NCBI RefSeq assembly: GCF_028471945.1
Contig: NZ_CP110128.1
Location: forward strand, 2,096,501 to 2,160,500
DNA from: Pseudomonas sp. WJP1
Lineage (GTDB): Bacteria; Pseudomonadota; Gammaproteobacteria; Pseudomonadales; Pseudomonadaceae
Direction of reading: 5' to 3'
Length of the DNA: 64,000 nucleotides
This document shows, piece by piece, positions 1 through 8,839 of the stretch. The position numbers and the translations under genes were made by a program. Numbering within the stretch: position 1 is the stretch's first letter; the number at the start of each line of letters is the position of its first letter. The notes under the pieces were generated by a model. It worked only from the letters and a program-made list of their open reading frames with translations, was not told the origin of the DNA and ran no database searches.

Positions 1-222
1 GCGCGAAGCGACACCGATGATCGTGTCGTACTTACGCACGGGTTCACCGGCCATGATGTCCTGCGCAGCGATCTTGTGTCCGCCCGGCACTTGCGCCCGG
101 ACGCGTACTCCCAGTTCTGGCAGCTCGTCTCCAAGGCCGATCAATTGGCGAGCGACGAGGACATTATCGTTGGCGTGTAGACGTATCAGTTTGTGAGTGG
201 CGTGTGTCGTGGTAGTCGTCAT
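1..222 (-). CDS. UxaA-family SAF-domain hydrolase, partial (3' end outside window)
   Basis: The first 74 residues are visible and the gene runs off the left edge. They contain a SAF-type segment with the pattern HKxxxxDIxxGEPVRKYxxxIG, as found in the N-terminal domain of altronate/galactarate dehydratases (UxaA/GarD families). In these enzymes the small SAF domain precedes, or pairs with, a larger dehydratase domain acting on sugar acids. The ATG at 220-222 is the only convincing start. The gene lies 83 nt downstream of an MFS transporter gene on the same strand, so the two probably form an operon for uptake and dehydration of a sugar acid. Substrate is inferred only at the level of 'sugar acid'. 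Confidence 0.75.
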   Translation of the reverse strand, partial: MTTTTTHATHKLIRLHANDNVLVARQLIGLGDELPELGVRVRAQVPGGHKIAAQDIMAGEPVRKYDTIIGVASR

Positions 223-305
223 GAAACAATCCTGGCGTCCAGATTACGGCTGTGGAGAGGGTGAAACGCTGGTGTCATGTCATCCCTGCGTAGGCGCATC
301 AGGCA

Positions 306-1688
306 TCAGCGGCTATAGGGTTCATTCAATACCTGCGCGGATGCGGTGGCGAGCTGAGGCTCGGTCGGCTTGGACGGGACGATGGGTTCGACCTTCTTCA
401 GCAGAAATGCGTAGTTCAGGATGCCCAGCATTCCAAGCACGGACGAGAAGACCAGCGCCATTTTGAACGACCCTGTCGAGGCCACGATGAATCCGGTGAT
501 CACCGGCCCCAGTACGCCGCCGAAGTTCGCAACCATGTTCTGCAGTCCGGCCACGGTCGAGGTCATGTTCTTCGGCGCGACGTCACCCGGCAGGGCCCAG
601 ACCTGCGAAGCTGCGACGGTGGTGCCGGCCTTAGCGATGCACAGCAAGAGGACAGTGAGCCCAACCGACGTGGTCAACGGAGCCAGTCCAATGCACAGCG
701 CCATCGACAGCCCCACGATGAGAAACAGTTTGCGTGTCGCGGTGAGTGACAGCCGTCCACTGTGGACCACTCTGTCGGAAAGCCACCCGGCGGCGATCTC
801 GGCGAAGAGGCCGCAGATCAGCGGGAGCGAGGCGACCATACCCATCTGAAGCAGGCCCATCCCCTGTTCCTTCACCAGGTACGTGGGCAGCCAGGTGATA
901 AAGAAGTACGAGATGTAGTTGATGGTGAAGAAGCCCAGGCACATCGCCCAGATATTGCGGTGCTTGAGCAGTTCGTACCATTTCATCGCAATCGTGGTAT
1001 CAACGCCGTGCTGCTGGGTCTGACCACCCCGGATGTATTCCACCTCGGCTGCGTTGGCGCTTCTGTGTTTCTCTGGTGTGTCCGAGAAGTACCACCACCA
1101 GATCAGGCTCCAGACGAGACCGGTCAGACCCACGATTGCAAACGTCATGCGCCAGTCGAAAGTCATCATCAATGTCACGATCAGCGGCATCGCCACGGCA
1201 CCGCCGAATTTCGAGGCACTGTCAAAAAGCCCAGAAATGGTTGCTCGTTCCTTGTCGGGGAACCACTTGGACGCGATCCCGGCATTGGCCGGATAAGCGC
1301 CGGCTTCACCGACGCCGAGTGCCACTCGTAATCCGACCAAAGATGCAAAGCCAGTCGCCAGCCCTGTCGCGGCGGTAGCGAGCGACCATGAGCCTACGGC
1401 GATGCCAAGGCCCATTTTTTGCCCGAATTTGTCTGCCACCCAGCCAGCAGGAATTTGTAGCAGAGCGTAGGACCAGAAAAATGCAGATAAGACGATACCC
1501 ATCATCTCGGGCGTCAGGCTGAATTCTTTGATGAGCTCAGGTGCTGCGACTGAGAGAACGGTGCGATCGATATAGTTGATGGCGATGGCAAACCACATCA
1601 GACCTGCCACAACCCAACGAGCGTTGGATTTCTTGCCTTGATTCACCACGGCGTCACTTAGTGGTTTTGTGGTACTTGGAGTGCGCAT
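306..1688 (-). CDS. MFS transporter, anion:cation symporter (ACS) type
   Basis: This 460-residue inner-membrane transporter has about 12 hydrophobic segments. Near residues 25-45 it shows the ACS-family signature NYIDR at the end of the first helix, followed by GWVADKFGQK in the loop between helices 2 and 3. Relatives include the glucarate/galactarate and galactonate permeases, which import sugar acids with protons. The reading frame extends further upstream, but the ATG at 1686-1688 is where family homology begins and the upstream part is unlike any transporter. It is transcribed with the UxaA-like gene and diverges from a LysR gene, the usual layout for an inducible sugar-acid operon. The exact substrate cannot be read from sequence. 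Confidence 0.85.
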   Translation of the reverse strand: MRTPSTTKPLSDAVVNQGKKSNARWVVAGLMWFAIAINYIDRTVLSVAAPELIKEFSLTPEMMGIVLSAFFWSYALLQIPAGWVADKFGQKMGLGIAVGSWSLATAATGLATGFASLVGLRVALGVGEAGAYPANAGIASKWFPDKERATISGLFDSASKFGGAVAMPLIVTLMMTFDWRMTFAIVGLTGLVWSLIWWWYFSDTPEKHRSANAAEVEYIRGGQTQQHGVDTTIAMKWYELLKHRNIWAMCLGFFTINYISYFFITWLPTYLVKEQGMGLLQMGMVASLPLICGLFAEIAAGWLSDRVVHSGRLSLTATRKLFLIVGLSMALCIGLAPLTTSVGLTVLLLCIAKAGTTVAASQVWALPGDVAPKNMTSTVAGLQNMVANFGGVLGPVITGFIVASTGSFKMALVFSSVLGMLGILNYAFLLKKVEPIVPSKPTEPQLATASAQVLNEPYSR

Positions 1689-1815
1689 TGCTTGTCTCCG
1701 GTCATTGTTTTTGTTCTTCGATACTGAATCGTCGCTACATTGCTGAACAATGAATAAGTGGACATACTTCATAACCTTTTCGACATGTACGCTTCTTCTT
1801 CCGGAGACAAAGCAG

Positions 1816-2769
1816 GTGAGTGATATCGATCGAGTTTTGCGCTCCAACCTCAAACTCAAGCATTTGCAACTCGTCGTCGCGCTGGATGAGTTTCGCCATC
1901 TGGGGCGGTCAGCGGAATTTCTGTCGCTTACCCAGCCGGCCGTCAGCAAGTCGCTGGCGGAAATTGAAAAGATGTTCGGGCTTGAACTGTTCATCCGCTC
2001 TACGCGAGGGACTCGGCCGACCGCCTACGGCGAGCAGGTTGTCCGATTTGCGCGCTCGGTGCTTGTGGATTTTGATCGTACCTGTGACGACATCGCTTCA
2101 GTCGCCAGTGGCGGAGCCGGTCGTATCCGCGTCGGCGCAATGGTGGTCGCCACACCGGGATTGCTGGTAGGCGCCGTCGACCGCCTCAAGGTCAGCTCGC
2201 CGCAGACGACGGTATCGATCGAGGAAGGTGATCTCACGCGCCTGTTACCGAGACTGCGCACAGGCGAGCTCGATTTCATCGTGGGCCGACTGGAGCCGGG
2301 CTACAGCTCTCCGGACCTTGAAACAGAGGCGTTATACGCCGACCCCATGAGGGTTGTCGTCGCCGCCGATCATCCACTTGCCACAGTGGCCCGACCCACC
2401 TGGCGTGATCTGGCGGCGCTTCCCTGGGTCGTTCCCCCAGCGTGGGCATCCTCGCGGGTCAAGCTCAATCAGATGTTCTACAAACATAAGCTGCAACCCC
2501 CGGCTGACATTATCGAAACCTCTTCCTTTCTGGTGACGATGACGTTCATGAGGAAAAGAGGGTGCGTCTGTTTCGTCGCGAGTGAGGTCGCGCATTACCT
2601 CGAGTCCATAGGCCTGGGTCACACCTTGGCGCTGGAAGTGCCGATCGAGTTACCGTCGGTGGGCATCATCCTGCTGCGTAACGGTCTGAGAACCCCCGTT
2701 GCCAGCACCCTCATCGACGCTCTGCATGAACAGGCCATGGACATTAGAGGTGAGACTGCGCCTGAATGA
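1816..2769 (+). CDS. LysR-family regulator, GbpR-like
   Basis: A 317-residue regulator with an N-terminal winged helix-turn-helix (about residues 10-65: LxxxxFRHLGRSAEFLSLTQPAVSKSLAEIE) and a C-terminal periplasmic-binding-type effector domain. The N-terminus LKLKHLQLVVALDE resembles the GbpR/CbhR branch of LysR proteins, which often control sugar or aromatic uptake genes. The start is taken as GTG at 1816, 9 nt after a GGAG at 1803-1806. An upstream ATG at 1750 in the same frame would add 22 residues unlike LysR proteins. The gene diverges from the MFS gene, with 127 bp between starts, so it probably controls the sugar-acid operon. Confidence 0.85.
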   Translation: MSDIDRVLRSNLKLKHLQLVVALDEFRHLGRSAEFLSLTQPAVSKSLAEIEKMFGLELFIRSTRGTRPTAYGEQVVRFARSVLVDFDRTCDDIASVASGGAGRIRVGAMVVATPGLLVGAVDRLKVSSPQTTVSIEEGDLTRLLPRLRTGELDFIVGRLEPGYSSPDLETEALYADPMRVVVAADHPLATVARPTWRDLAALPWVVPPAWASSRVKLNQMFYKHKLQPPADIIETSSFLVTMTFMRKRGCVCFVASEVAHYLESIGLGHTLALEVPIELPSVGIILLRNGLRTPVASTLIDALHEQAMDIRGETAPE

Positions 2770-2971
2770 ATGTGCATGCGGCGGCTGTACCGAGAGGGCG
2801 AGAACCTGGTGGCGGTGTTCGAGAGCATCGACGACCGCCCGCCTCTGGCCGAATGCCGCCTTTCACGACGGGCGGCAAACAACCAAATCCGGCACTAAAG
2901 CTGTGGGTCGATTCAGCCAGTCCCGCTAACGCCAACAACATCCATTGAGGAAAAGCAAAAGTGCCTGCCCA

Positions 2972-4387
2972 TTAAAACGAGGTCGTCGCTAATAAGCTCC
3001 TTTCAACTTCACTTGCGAGCCTCAGAATGGTTTCCTCATCACCAAATTTGCCAACGATCTGCATCCCGATGGGAAGGCCGCCCTCCATGATCCCAACGGG
3101 GATGCTGATGGCGGGCTGGCCGGTCAAGTTGAACACTTCAGTGAAGGGCGAAAATGCGTAGGCGTTTTTATACCACTCATCCAGATGCCTTTCCCCGGTT
3201 GCGACAAAACCACCAATCAACGGTGGAGCCAGCGCCACTGTTGGCGTGATGAGGACATCGATATTGGCGAAGCGATCGGCCATGTCGTGGCTCACTTTGT
3301 TCTGGGTGGCACGTGCATGGTGCACATCCAATGCTGATCTTCGAGTCGAGCTTTTGTAAAACTCATAGGTAATCCATTCGACATCTTTATCGGAGATCGG
3401 ATAACCGCGAGTTTGGGCCTTGTGCTCCATCAAAGCCTCGATTTCCATCTGCCAGAATAATGCGGCAGCTGCCCCGGCGTGGCTCATGTCCGGCCAATCG
3501 AACGGGCGTAATTCATGGCCGTCTTTGCTTAAAAAATCCACGGCACTCAGCATCGCTTTGTGGATGGCCTCATCGATACTCGAGCCATCTGGACGGGCAC
3601 AGGCAAAGGCGATTTTCAGGCGTGGCGACTTCGTCTTCAGGCATTCGAGCCAGGAGGGCGGGGCGGGGGGAGCGGCATAAGGGGCGCCTGGTTCATAGCC
3701 AGACAGGACATCCAGCAGCAATGCGCTATCGCGCACGGTCCTGGTCAGTACATGCTCGCAATCAAGGCCACCCACAAACTCGCCGACATGCGGACCCACA
3801 GGGTTGCGTCCCCTGCTTGGCTTGAGTCCGACCACACCACAAACGGCAGCCGGAACCCTGATCGACCCGCCACAGTCGGTGCCATGCGCAACGGGCACCA
3901 TGCCTGCGCCCACGGCACAGGCCGAGCCTCCACTTGATCCACCAGACGCGTACCGCGGGTTCCTGGGATTTCGGCAAGGGCCTTGCCATTCAGGCTCTGT
4001 GACAAAGTCTCCGGCGAACTCGGGCGTCTTGGTTTTCCCGAGAATGATTGCCCCGGCCTTGCGCAACCGGCTGACAAACTCACTGTCGACCTGAGCGGGT
4101 GCGGCATCTTCGTACAGTCGCGAACCGTGCCGGGTTGCAAAGCCTTTTACATCGATATTGGTGTCCTTGATCAGGATCGGTACACCTGAGAGGGGTCCTG
4201 CCTTGGGATCCAGCGCCGCGCGCTGCGCGCCTTCGATATCGATTGCAACGACCGCGCCCAGGGCCGGGTCCTGGATTTCAATTTCCCTGGCGGCCAGGTT
4301 GACCAGCTCCAGCGCAGTGACTTCACCGGACTTCAACCGTTGAACGAGGCCCACGGCATCAAGACTCTTGAACTCTTCAGGTGTCAT
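2972..4387 (-). CDS. Amidase signature family hydrolase
   Basis: A 471-residue cytoplasmic amidase. The Ser-cisSer-Lys catalytic triad can be read directly: Lys74 in PILIKDT, Ser152 in the GGSSGGS glycine/serine block, and nucleophile Ser175 in GTDCGGSIR. These enzymes hydrolyse amides to acid plus ammonia or amine. The start ATG has a good GGAGG site placed inside the end of the upstream BetI-like regulator gene, only 2 nt away, so the two are co-transcribed. The divergent neighbour encodes a quaternary-amine binding protein. That suggests (inference) an amide of a betaine- or carnitine-like compound as substrate. Substrates of amidase-family members cannot be told from sequence alone. Confidence 0.85.
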   Translation of the reverse strand: MTPEEFKSLDAVGLVQRLKSGEVTALELVNLAAREIEIQDPALGAVVAIDIEGAQRAALDPKAGPLSGVPILIKDTNIDVKGFATRHGSRLYEDAAPAQVDSEFVSRLRKAGAIILGKTKTPEFAGDFVTEPEWQGPCRNPRNPRYASGGSSGGSACAVGAGMVPVAHGTDCGGSIRVPAAVCGVVGLKPSRGRNPVGPHVGEFVGGLDCEHVLTRTVRDSALLLDVLSGYEPGAPYAAPPAPPSWLECLKTKSPRLKIAFACARPDGSSIDEAIHKAMLSAVDFLSKDGHELRPFDWPDMSHAGAAAALFWQMEIEALMEHKAQTRGYPISDKDVEWITYEFYKSSTRRSALDVHHARATQNKVSHDMADRFANIDVLITPTVALAPPLIGGFVATGERHLDEWYKNAYAFSPFTEVFNLTGQPAISIPVGIMEGGLPIGMQIVGKFGDEETILRLASEVERSLLATTSF

Positions 4388-4389
4388 TT

Positions 4390-4980
4390 TTACGCCTCCA
4401 GATCATAACCAAGTGCGTTGTTGAGGAACTCGTAAGCCAGGCGACGCGAATCATCGATCGTGTCCGGGTTGCAATCGACCGCAGCCCGCAACCATAAACC
4501 GTCGATGAAGATCGCGATCATCTGCGCCCTGGAATGGGCTGTGGCCTTGTCCATGCTTTTTGCCAAGGCATGGAACAGTAAGGAGTGGCTCCTGCGCGCC
4601 ACGATGTTCTGTACCCGCTGCAATTTGGGGGACTGCGGTACCTGGGCCCAGAAGGCGAGCCAGGCCGCGACGTTGTCGCGCGTCAGGTTCAAGGCACTGA
4701 CGTTGCCGTCCACGAACGCGAGAACACGTTCAGCGGGTGTCGTGGACAGTCGCAGGCGCGCAAAGATCTCGGCGTTGATGCGTTTGTTCAGCTCTCTCAA
4801 GGTGGCTTCGAGCAACGCATTCTTGTCCGAGAAATAGTGGTGGACGATGCCGTTGGCCAACCCCGCGCGGGCGCTCACCTGGGCCATGCTCGTCCCCGCC
4901 ATGCCTTGCTCGCCAATGAGGGCGAGCGTTGCCTCGACGAGCTGCTTTCTTCTGATTTCCTGCATTCCGACCTTTGGCAT
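4390..4980 (-). CDS. TetR-family repressor, BetI-like
   Basis: A 196-residue regulator beginning MPKVGMQEIRRKQL, nearly the canonical BetI N-terminus, with a TetR helix-turn-helix at about residues 25-50 (GTSMAQVSARAGLANGIVHHYFSDKNALLEAT). BetI represses choline-to-glycine-betaine genes and is released by choline. Here there are no betA/betB genes nearby, so this is probably a paralogue that controls the amidase and the divergent binding protein. An in-frame GTG nine codons upstream (5005-5007) lies inside a palindrome and lacks a Shine-Dalgarno site, so the ATG at 4978-4980 was chosen. It forms a two-gene operon with the amidase. Confidence 0.8.
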   Translation of the reverse strand: MPKVGMQEIRRKQLVEATLALIGEQGMAGTSMAQVSARAGLANGIVHHYFSDKNALLEATLRELNKRINAEIFARLRLSTTPAERVLAFVDGNVSALNLTRDNVAAWLAFWAQVPQSPKLQRVQNIVARRSHSLLFHALAKSMDKATAHSRAQMIAIFIDGLWLRAAVDCNPDTIDDSRRLAYEFLNNALGYDLEA

Positions 4981-4989
4981 GGGCTTCTC

Positions 4990-5021
4990 TTTTTTTTCAT
5001 TGGACACTCAATGAAAAAAAA
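4990..5021. promoter_or_regulatory. Perfect palindrome, probable BetI-like operator
   Basis: TTTTTTTTCATTG at 4990-5002 is followed by GACACT and then its exact reverse complement at 5009-5021. The core CATTGGACACTCAATG has the ATTG...CAAT layout reported for BetI-type operators. It lies 9 bp before the start of the BetI-like gene and 54 bp before the binding-protein gene. A single bound repressor could therefore control both directions, including its own gene. Confidence 0.65.
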
Positions 5022-5075
5022 GTTATCACTTGGTTCTCCTAAAAACAAGAGCAAGAGATCGCAAGGGGATCCGGT

Positions 5076-6017
5076 ATGAAAAGCAGTGCTATCGGTTGTG
5101 CCGTGCTGTTGATGACATTCCAGGGGATTGCCGGCGCCGCGGAGCCGGCGGCGTGTCGCGCGCCTCAATTCGCAGAAGTGGGATGGACCGACATCACGTT
5201 GACGACGTCCTTGACCACCGCCGTATTGGAAGGACTGGGCTACACCCCGAAAGTCATCACGCTATCGACGGGAATTGCCTACAAGGCGATGGAAGGCAAG
5301 AGCATCGACGTGTTCCTCGGAACATGGGACCCGGCGTTGATCGAGGCGGCCCAGCCTTACTACGACAACAAGTCGATCCAGACCGTGCGAGTGAACCTCA
5401 CGGGCGCAAAATTCACCTTGGCGGTTCCGCGATACGTCTATGAGCAAGGGGTCAAAAGCTATGCAGACCTGGACACTTACAAGGCAAAATTTGGCGGGAA
5501 AATCTATGGCGTAGAACCGGGCGGAAACAAACCGATCCAGAACCTTATCGCGGATAACGCGTACAACCTGGGAAGCTGGAGCCTGGTTGAGTCCAGTGAG
5601 AAGGGCATGCTGACCCAGGTCGGCAGGCAGATCAGAAAGAACGACTGGATCGTGTTCCTGGGTTGGGCACCTCACCCCATGAACAAGAATATCGAACTGG
5701 AATATTTGTCCGGCGGCGACAAGTACTACGGAGCAAATTACGGCGCATCGTCGGTGCGCACCGACGTGCGTACGGGATACCTGGACGAATGCCCTAACGT
5801 TGGCCAGCTTCTGAAGAACCTGGAGTTTTCCATCGATGCCGAAAACACCATGATGGATTACGTGATCAATGGCGGCCTTGACCCACGCTCTGCGGTAAAA
5901 AAATGGCTGGGTGATCATCCCGAATGGCTGGATAGAACGTTGCTTGATGTTCAAACGGTTGAAGGTCAGCCTGGGCTCGCGGCGGTAAGGTCTTATATGG
6001 ATACTGCGTCCAGATAG
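5076..6017 (+). CDS. Choline/betaine-type ABC transporter substrate-binding protein (ChoX/BetX/CaiX-like)
   Basis: A 313-residue periplasmic binding protein with a signal peptide (about residues 1-22, ending AGAAEP) and an OpuAC-type fold. Family motifs seen include WTDITLTT, STGIAYKAMEGKSIDVFLGTW (split by a few residues) and FLGWAPHPMN, typical of choline-binding ChoX proteins. AGGGGATC precedes the ATG. No permease or ATPase gene is adjacent. In Pseudomonas, orphan binding proteins such as BetX and CaiX are known to share the Cbc core transporter. This protein probably feeds a quaternary amine into that system. It is divergent from the BetI-like/amidase operon. Confidence 0.85.
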   Translation: MKSSAIGCAVLLMTFQGIAGAAEPAACRAPQFAEVGWTDITLTTSLTTAVLEGLGYTPKVITLSTGIAYKAMEGKSIDVFLGTWDPALIEAAQPYYDNKSIQTVRVNLTGAKFTLAVPRYVYEQGVKSYADLDTYKAKFGGKIYGVEPGGNKPIQNLIADNAYNLGSWSLVESSEKGMLTQVGRQIRKNDWIVFLGWAPHPMNKNIELEYLSGGDKYYGANYGASSVRTDVRTGYLDECPNVGQLLKNLEFSIDAENTMMDYVINGGLDPRSAVKKWLGDHPEWLDRTLLDVQTVEGQPGLAAVRSYMDTASR

Positions 6018-6073
6018 ACGACACTTCTTCGGGCTTTCTCAGGCTTTATGGAACGAGGCATCCTTATCAGCGT

Positions 6074-6101
6074 AGCGCCTGGTCTCCCTGTGCCAGGCGC
6101 T
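6074..6101. terminator. Hairpin between convergent genes
   Basis: AGCGCCTGG at 6074-6082 pairs with CCAGGCGCT at 6093-6101 across a 10-nt loop. It lies between the stop of the binding-protein gene and the stop of the convergent reductase gene. There is no long T-run, so termination strength is uncertain. Confidence 0.5.
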
Positions 6102-6111
6102 TTCACGCTAC

Positions 6112-7227
6112 TTAATTCGCCACCGTCTCGCCGTAGGCGGGGTAATCGGTATAGCCCTTGGTTGGGCTGCCGTTGACGCCATAAAAAGTACTCCGATCCC
6201 CTTCAGCGATCGGCCAGCCGTTTTGCATCCGTTGGACCAGGTCGGGGTTGGAAATGAAGGGGCGGCCAAACGCGATCAAATCCAGGTCGCCGGTTTCCAG
6301 CGCAGCCTCCGCCAGCTCCCGGTTGAAGCCTCCCGCAGCGATCAGCGTGCCTTGGTACGCTTGGCGAAACTGGTTGGCGAAGCCCTCGGGAATCGCTTCT
6401 GCGCCAATCGTCAGCTGATCACTCAAATGCACATACGCCAGGTCTCGGTCGTTGAGTGCTGAAGCCAGGCTCAGCCAGGTCTCGGCTTCTTCGGCGTAGG
6501 GGTGCATGTCGAAAAGGCGGCCAAACGGGGACAGTCGCACGCCTACCCGGGCACTGCCGATTTCTGTGGCCAAGGCATCGAGGGTTTCGAGCAGCAAGCG
6601 TTGGCGATTGGCGATGGAACCGCCGTAGTTGTCCTGGCGATTGTTCAATGCACCGTTGAGGAATTGTTCGAAGAGATAGCCGTTGGCGCCGTGCAATTCG
6701 ATGCCGTCAAAACCTGCCTCTATCGCTCGGCGCGCGGCGTTCACGAAGTCAGCAGTGATGCGCTGGACTTCAGAGGTGCCCAATGCTCGCGGAACGCTTG
6801 CTTGCACGGGGCCTGGCTGGCCTTTTTCAACCCACGCATAGGCATTCGAGCGGGCGGCAACGGTAGCGACCGACGACACCGGCGCGGCGCCTTCCGGCTG
6901 CAGTGAGACATGGGACACGCGCCCCACATGCCACAGCTGCGCGAAGATTCGCCCGCCTTTGGCGTGTACGGCATCAGTGACCCGGCGCCAGCCTTGGGTC
7001 TGTTCATCGCTATAGAGACCGGGGTTGAACAGGTAGCCACAGCCCTCGCGGGAAATCGGTATGCCTTCACTGATGATCAACCCGGCAGAGGCTCGCTGGG
7101 CGTAGTAGAGCACCGTGTGTTCATCCGGAATGTCGTTCAGGGCGCGTGCCCGGGTCATGGGGGCCATGACCACGCGGTTGGCCAACCGGGTGCCGGCCAG
7201 ATCAAAGGATTTGAATAATGGGTGCAT
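6112..7227 (-). CDS. Old Yellow Enzyme family alkene reductase (NemA-like)
   Basis: A 371-residue FMN-dependent TIM-barrel oxidoreductase. It begins HPLFKSFDLAGTRLANRVVMAPMTR, has the substrate-binding His/Asn pair in ELHGANGYL, and ends with the usual SNPDLVQRMQNGWPIAE segment and a threonine/tyrosine-rich tail. Such enzymes reduce activated C=C bonds (enones, maleimides, nitrate esters) with NAD(P)H. The ATG at 7225-7227 matches the family N-terminus. Upstream in-frame codons overlap the neighbouring gene and were rejected. It is the second gene after an NTF2-like protein gene, 37 nt away, and diverges with it from a LysR gene. Confidence 0.9.
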   Translation of the reverse strand: MHPLFKSFDLAGTRLANRVVMAPMTRARALNDIPDEHTVLYYAQRASAGLIISEGIPISREGCGYLFNPGLYSDEQTQGWRRVTDAVHAKGGRIFAQLWHVGRVSHVSLQPEGAAPVSSVATVAARSNAYAWVEKGQPGPVQASVPRALGTSEVQRITADFVNAARRAIEAGFDGIELHGANGYLFEQFLNGALNNRQDNYGGSIANRQRLLLETLDALATEIGSARVGVRLSPFGRLFDMHPYAEEAETWLSLASALNDRDLAYVHLSDQLTIGAEAIPEGFANQFRQAYQGTLIAAGGFNRELAEAALETGDLDLIAFGRPFISNPDLVQRMQNGWPIAEGDRSTFYGVNGSPTKGYTDYPAYGETVAN

Positions 7228-7264
7228 CAGAAACTCTGCAAGTGAGGGAGAAGGGGGGGATGAA

Positions 7265-7810
7265 TCAGGACGGCAGAACCAGCCCGTTGCCCGGATCGCC
7301 GCCGCCGACATCGGGTTCAGGCCACACCACATCCAGGCGGGTACGGCTGATCAGCCATTGACCGTCCACGCGTCGATACTCATCGGCGTACAGCCCAAGC
7401 AGCAGCAAAGGGTTCTGGCCCGGCGCCCGCTGGGTGGCGAAGTCAATCAGGTAGCAACGGCCTTCGGCCCGGTCTTCATCGAGGATCTCGATCCAGTGAT
7501 TCGACACCGCGTGCAGGAAGGGATACGCCCCACGCTGTTGCTGATCGAATGCCGAGAATGCTTCAGACAAGCCCTGCGCGATGGCATCACGCCCGCGCCA
7601 GCCGGCGCGATCAACCTGGCAAATGGCGTCTTCGGTAAACAACTGCGCGAGCGCATCCATCCGGTTGGCGTCGAGGTGATGGCAGTAGCGCAGTCGCAGG
7701 TTCCTGATCGCTTCCAGCGTGAGCAATCGGTTCAAGTCGGTGTTCAGGGTGGCCTCCAGGGGAAGGTCGTTGAAAAGTGCGGCTACCTTAATCCAGTCTG
7801 CTGATTCCAT
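7265..7810 (-). CDS. NTF2-like / SnoaL-like protein
   Basis: A 181-residue protein with the SnoaL_4 pattern: an early helix LEAIRNLRLRYCHHLDANRMDALAQLFTED, then a cone-shaped beta sheet with FLHAVSNHWIEILDEDRAEGRCY. The fold is used by small isomerases, dehydratases and ring-hydroxylating dioxygenase beta subunits, so the activity is not determined. It is the first gene of the operon with the Old Yellow Enzyme, so it may act on the same unsaturated substrate. It lies 71 bp from the divergent LysR start. Confidence 0.75.
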   Translation of the reverse strand: MESADWIKVAALFNDLPLEATLNTDLNRLLTLEAIRNLRLRYCHHLDANRMDALAQLFTEDAICQVDRAGWRGRDAIAQGLSEAFSAFDQQQRGAYPFLHAVSNHWIEILDEDRAEGRCYLIDFATQRAPGQNPLLLLGLYADEYRRVDGQWLISRTRLDVVWPEPDVGGGDPGNGLVLPS

Positions 7811-7881
7811 TAATCCGTGAAAAATACGTTCAGTTGATCCTCTCGGGATAGAATCAATTTTTCATGTCAGTGGAGCCAGTG

Positions 7882-8808
7882 ATGGATTCCCTTCAATTCG
7901 ATGGCATCCCCGAGTTCATCCTGGCTGCGCAATGCGGGAGTTTCACGGCGGCTGCGTTGCAACTGGGCGTGACCAGTTCGGCGGTGGGCAAGAGCGTGAC
8001 CCGGCTGGAAAAACGCCTCGGCACCAAGCTGCTGCATCGCACCACGCGCAAACTGAGCTTGACCAGCGAGGGGGAGATTTACCTCGCCAGTTGCTTGCGG
8101 GTGATGGACGAGCTGCGGGGGGTTGAAGGCAGTTTCCTCAACGGCGTTGCCGAACCGAAGGGACGTCTACGGATTGATCTGCCGGCGGCCTTTGGACGGC
8201 GGCATATCGCACCGATGCTGATTGCCCTGGCGCGGCAATACGTGCAGCTCGACCTGACCTTGACCTTCGGTGAGCGGACGGTCGACATGATCAACGATGG
8301 CATTGATCTGGCGGTACGAATCGGCGATCTCAAGGATGATCCGGAGCTGGTGGCGCGCCGGCTCGGTGAGCAGCATCTGGTGGTCTGTGCGGCGCCCGAC
8401 TATTTGAGTCGATTCCCGCCGATCCGGCACCCGTCCGATTTGCTGGAGCGCGATTGCATCATTGCCTGGCGCAGGGGGCTGCGCATGACGTGGTTGCTGA
8501 GCAATGCCAAAGGCGAGGTGCAAGAGCAGGAAGTGCGAGTGCGCCATGAGTTCGGCGATGGTGACATGATGCTACGTGCGACCCTGGATGGCTGCGGACT
8601 TTGCCAGTTGCCCACCTGGCTGGTTTCCGAACACTTGCGCAGTGGCGCATTGGTTACGGTCCTGGACGACCACGCAGGCGCAACCATGCCCATACACGTC
8701 ATCTGGCCGCGCACGCGTTATCTCCAGCCGAAGGTGAGAATGGTCGTCGATGCCTTGCTCGAGATGGCACAAGAGCAAGCCGTCCTGTTTGGTGCAAGCC
8801 GGGGTTGA
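7882..8808 (+). CDS. LysR-family regulator
   Basis: A 308-residue regulator with N-terminal helix-turn-helix GSFTAAALQLGVTSSAVGKSVTRLEKRLGTKL and a substrate-binding domain of the CrgA/DsdC-like type (WRRGLRMTWLLSN, VRHEFGDGDMML). The start ATG at 7882 has GGAG 8 nt upstream. An earlier in-frame ATG at 7864 lacks such a site. It is divergent from the NTF2/Old Yellow Enzyme pair and probably regulates it. Confidence 0.85.
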   Translation: MDSLQFDGIPEFILAAQCGSFTAAALQLGVTSSAVGKSVTRLEKRLGTKLLHRTTRKLSLTSEGEIYLASCLRVMDELRGVEGSFLNGVAEPKGRLRIDLPAAFGRRHIAPMLIALARQYVQLDLTLTFGERTVDMINDGIDLAVRIGDLKDDPELVARRLGEQHLVVCAAPDYLSRFPPIRHPSDLLERDCIIAWRRGLRMTWLLSNAKGEVQEQEVRVRHEFGDGDMMLRATLDGCGLCQLPTWLVSEHLRSGALVTVLDDHAGATMPIHVIWPRTRYLQPKVRMVVDALLEMAQEQAVLFGASRG

Positions 8809-8839
8809 TGCCGGCTTAGTTGTTGCGTCAACCCTTTTC

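Noticed and set aside
1750..1815. Upstream ATG for the first LysR gene
   Set aside because: Adds 22 residues not found in LysR proteins. The GTG at 1816 has a clear GGAG site.
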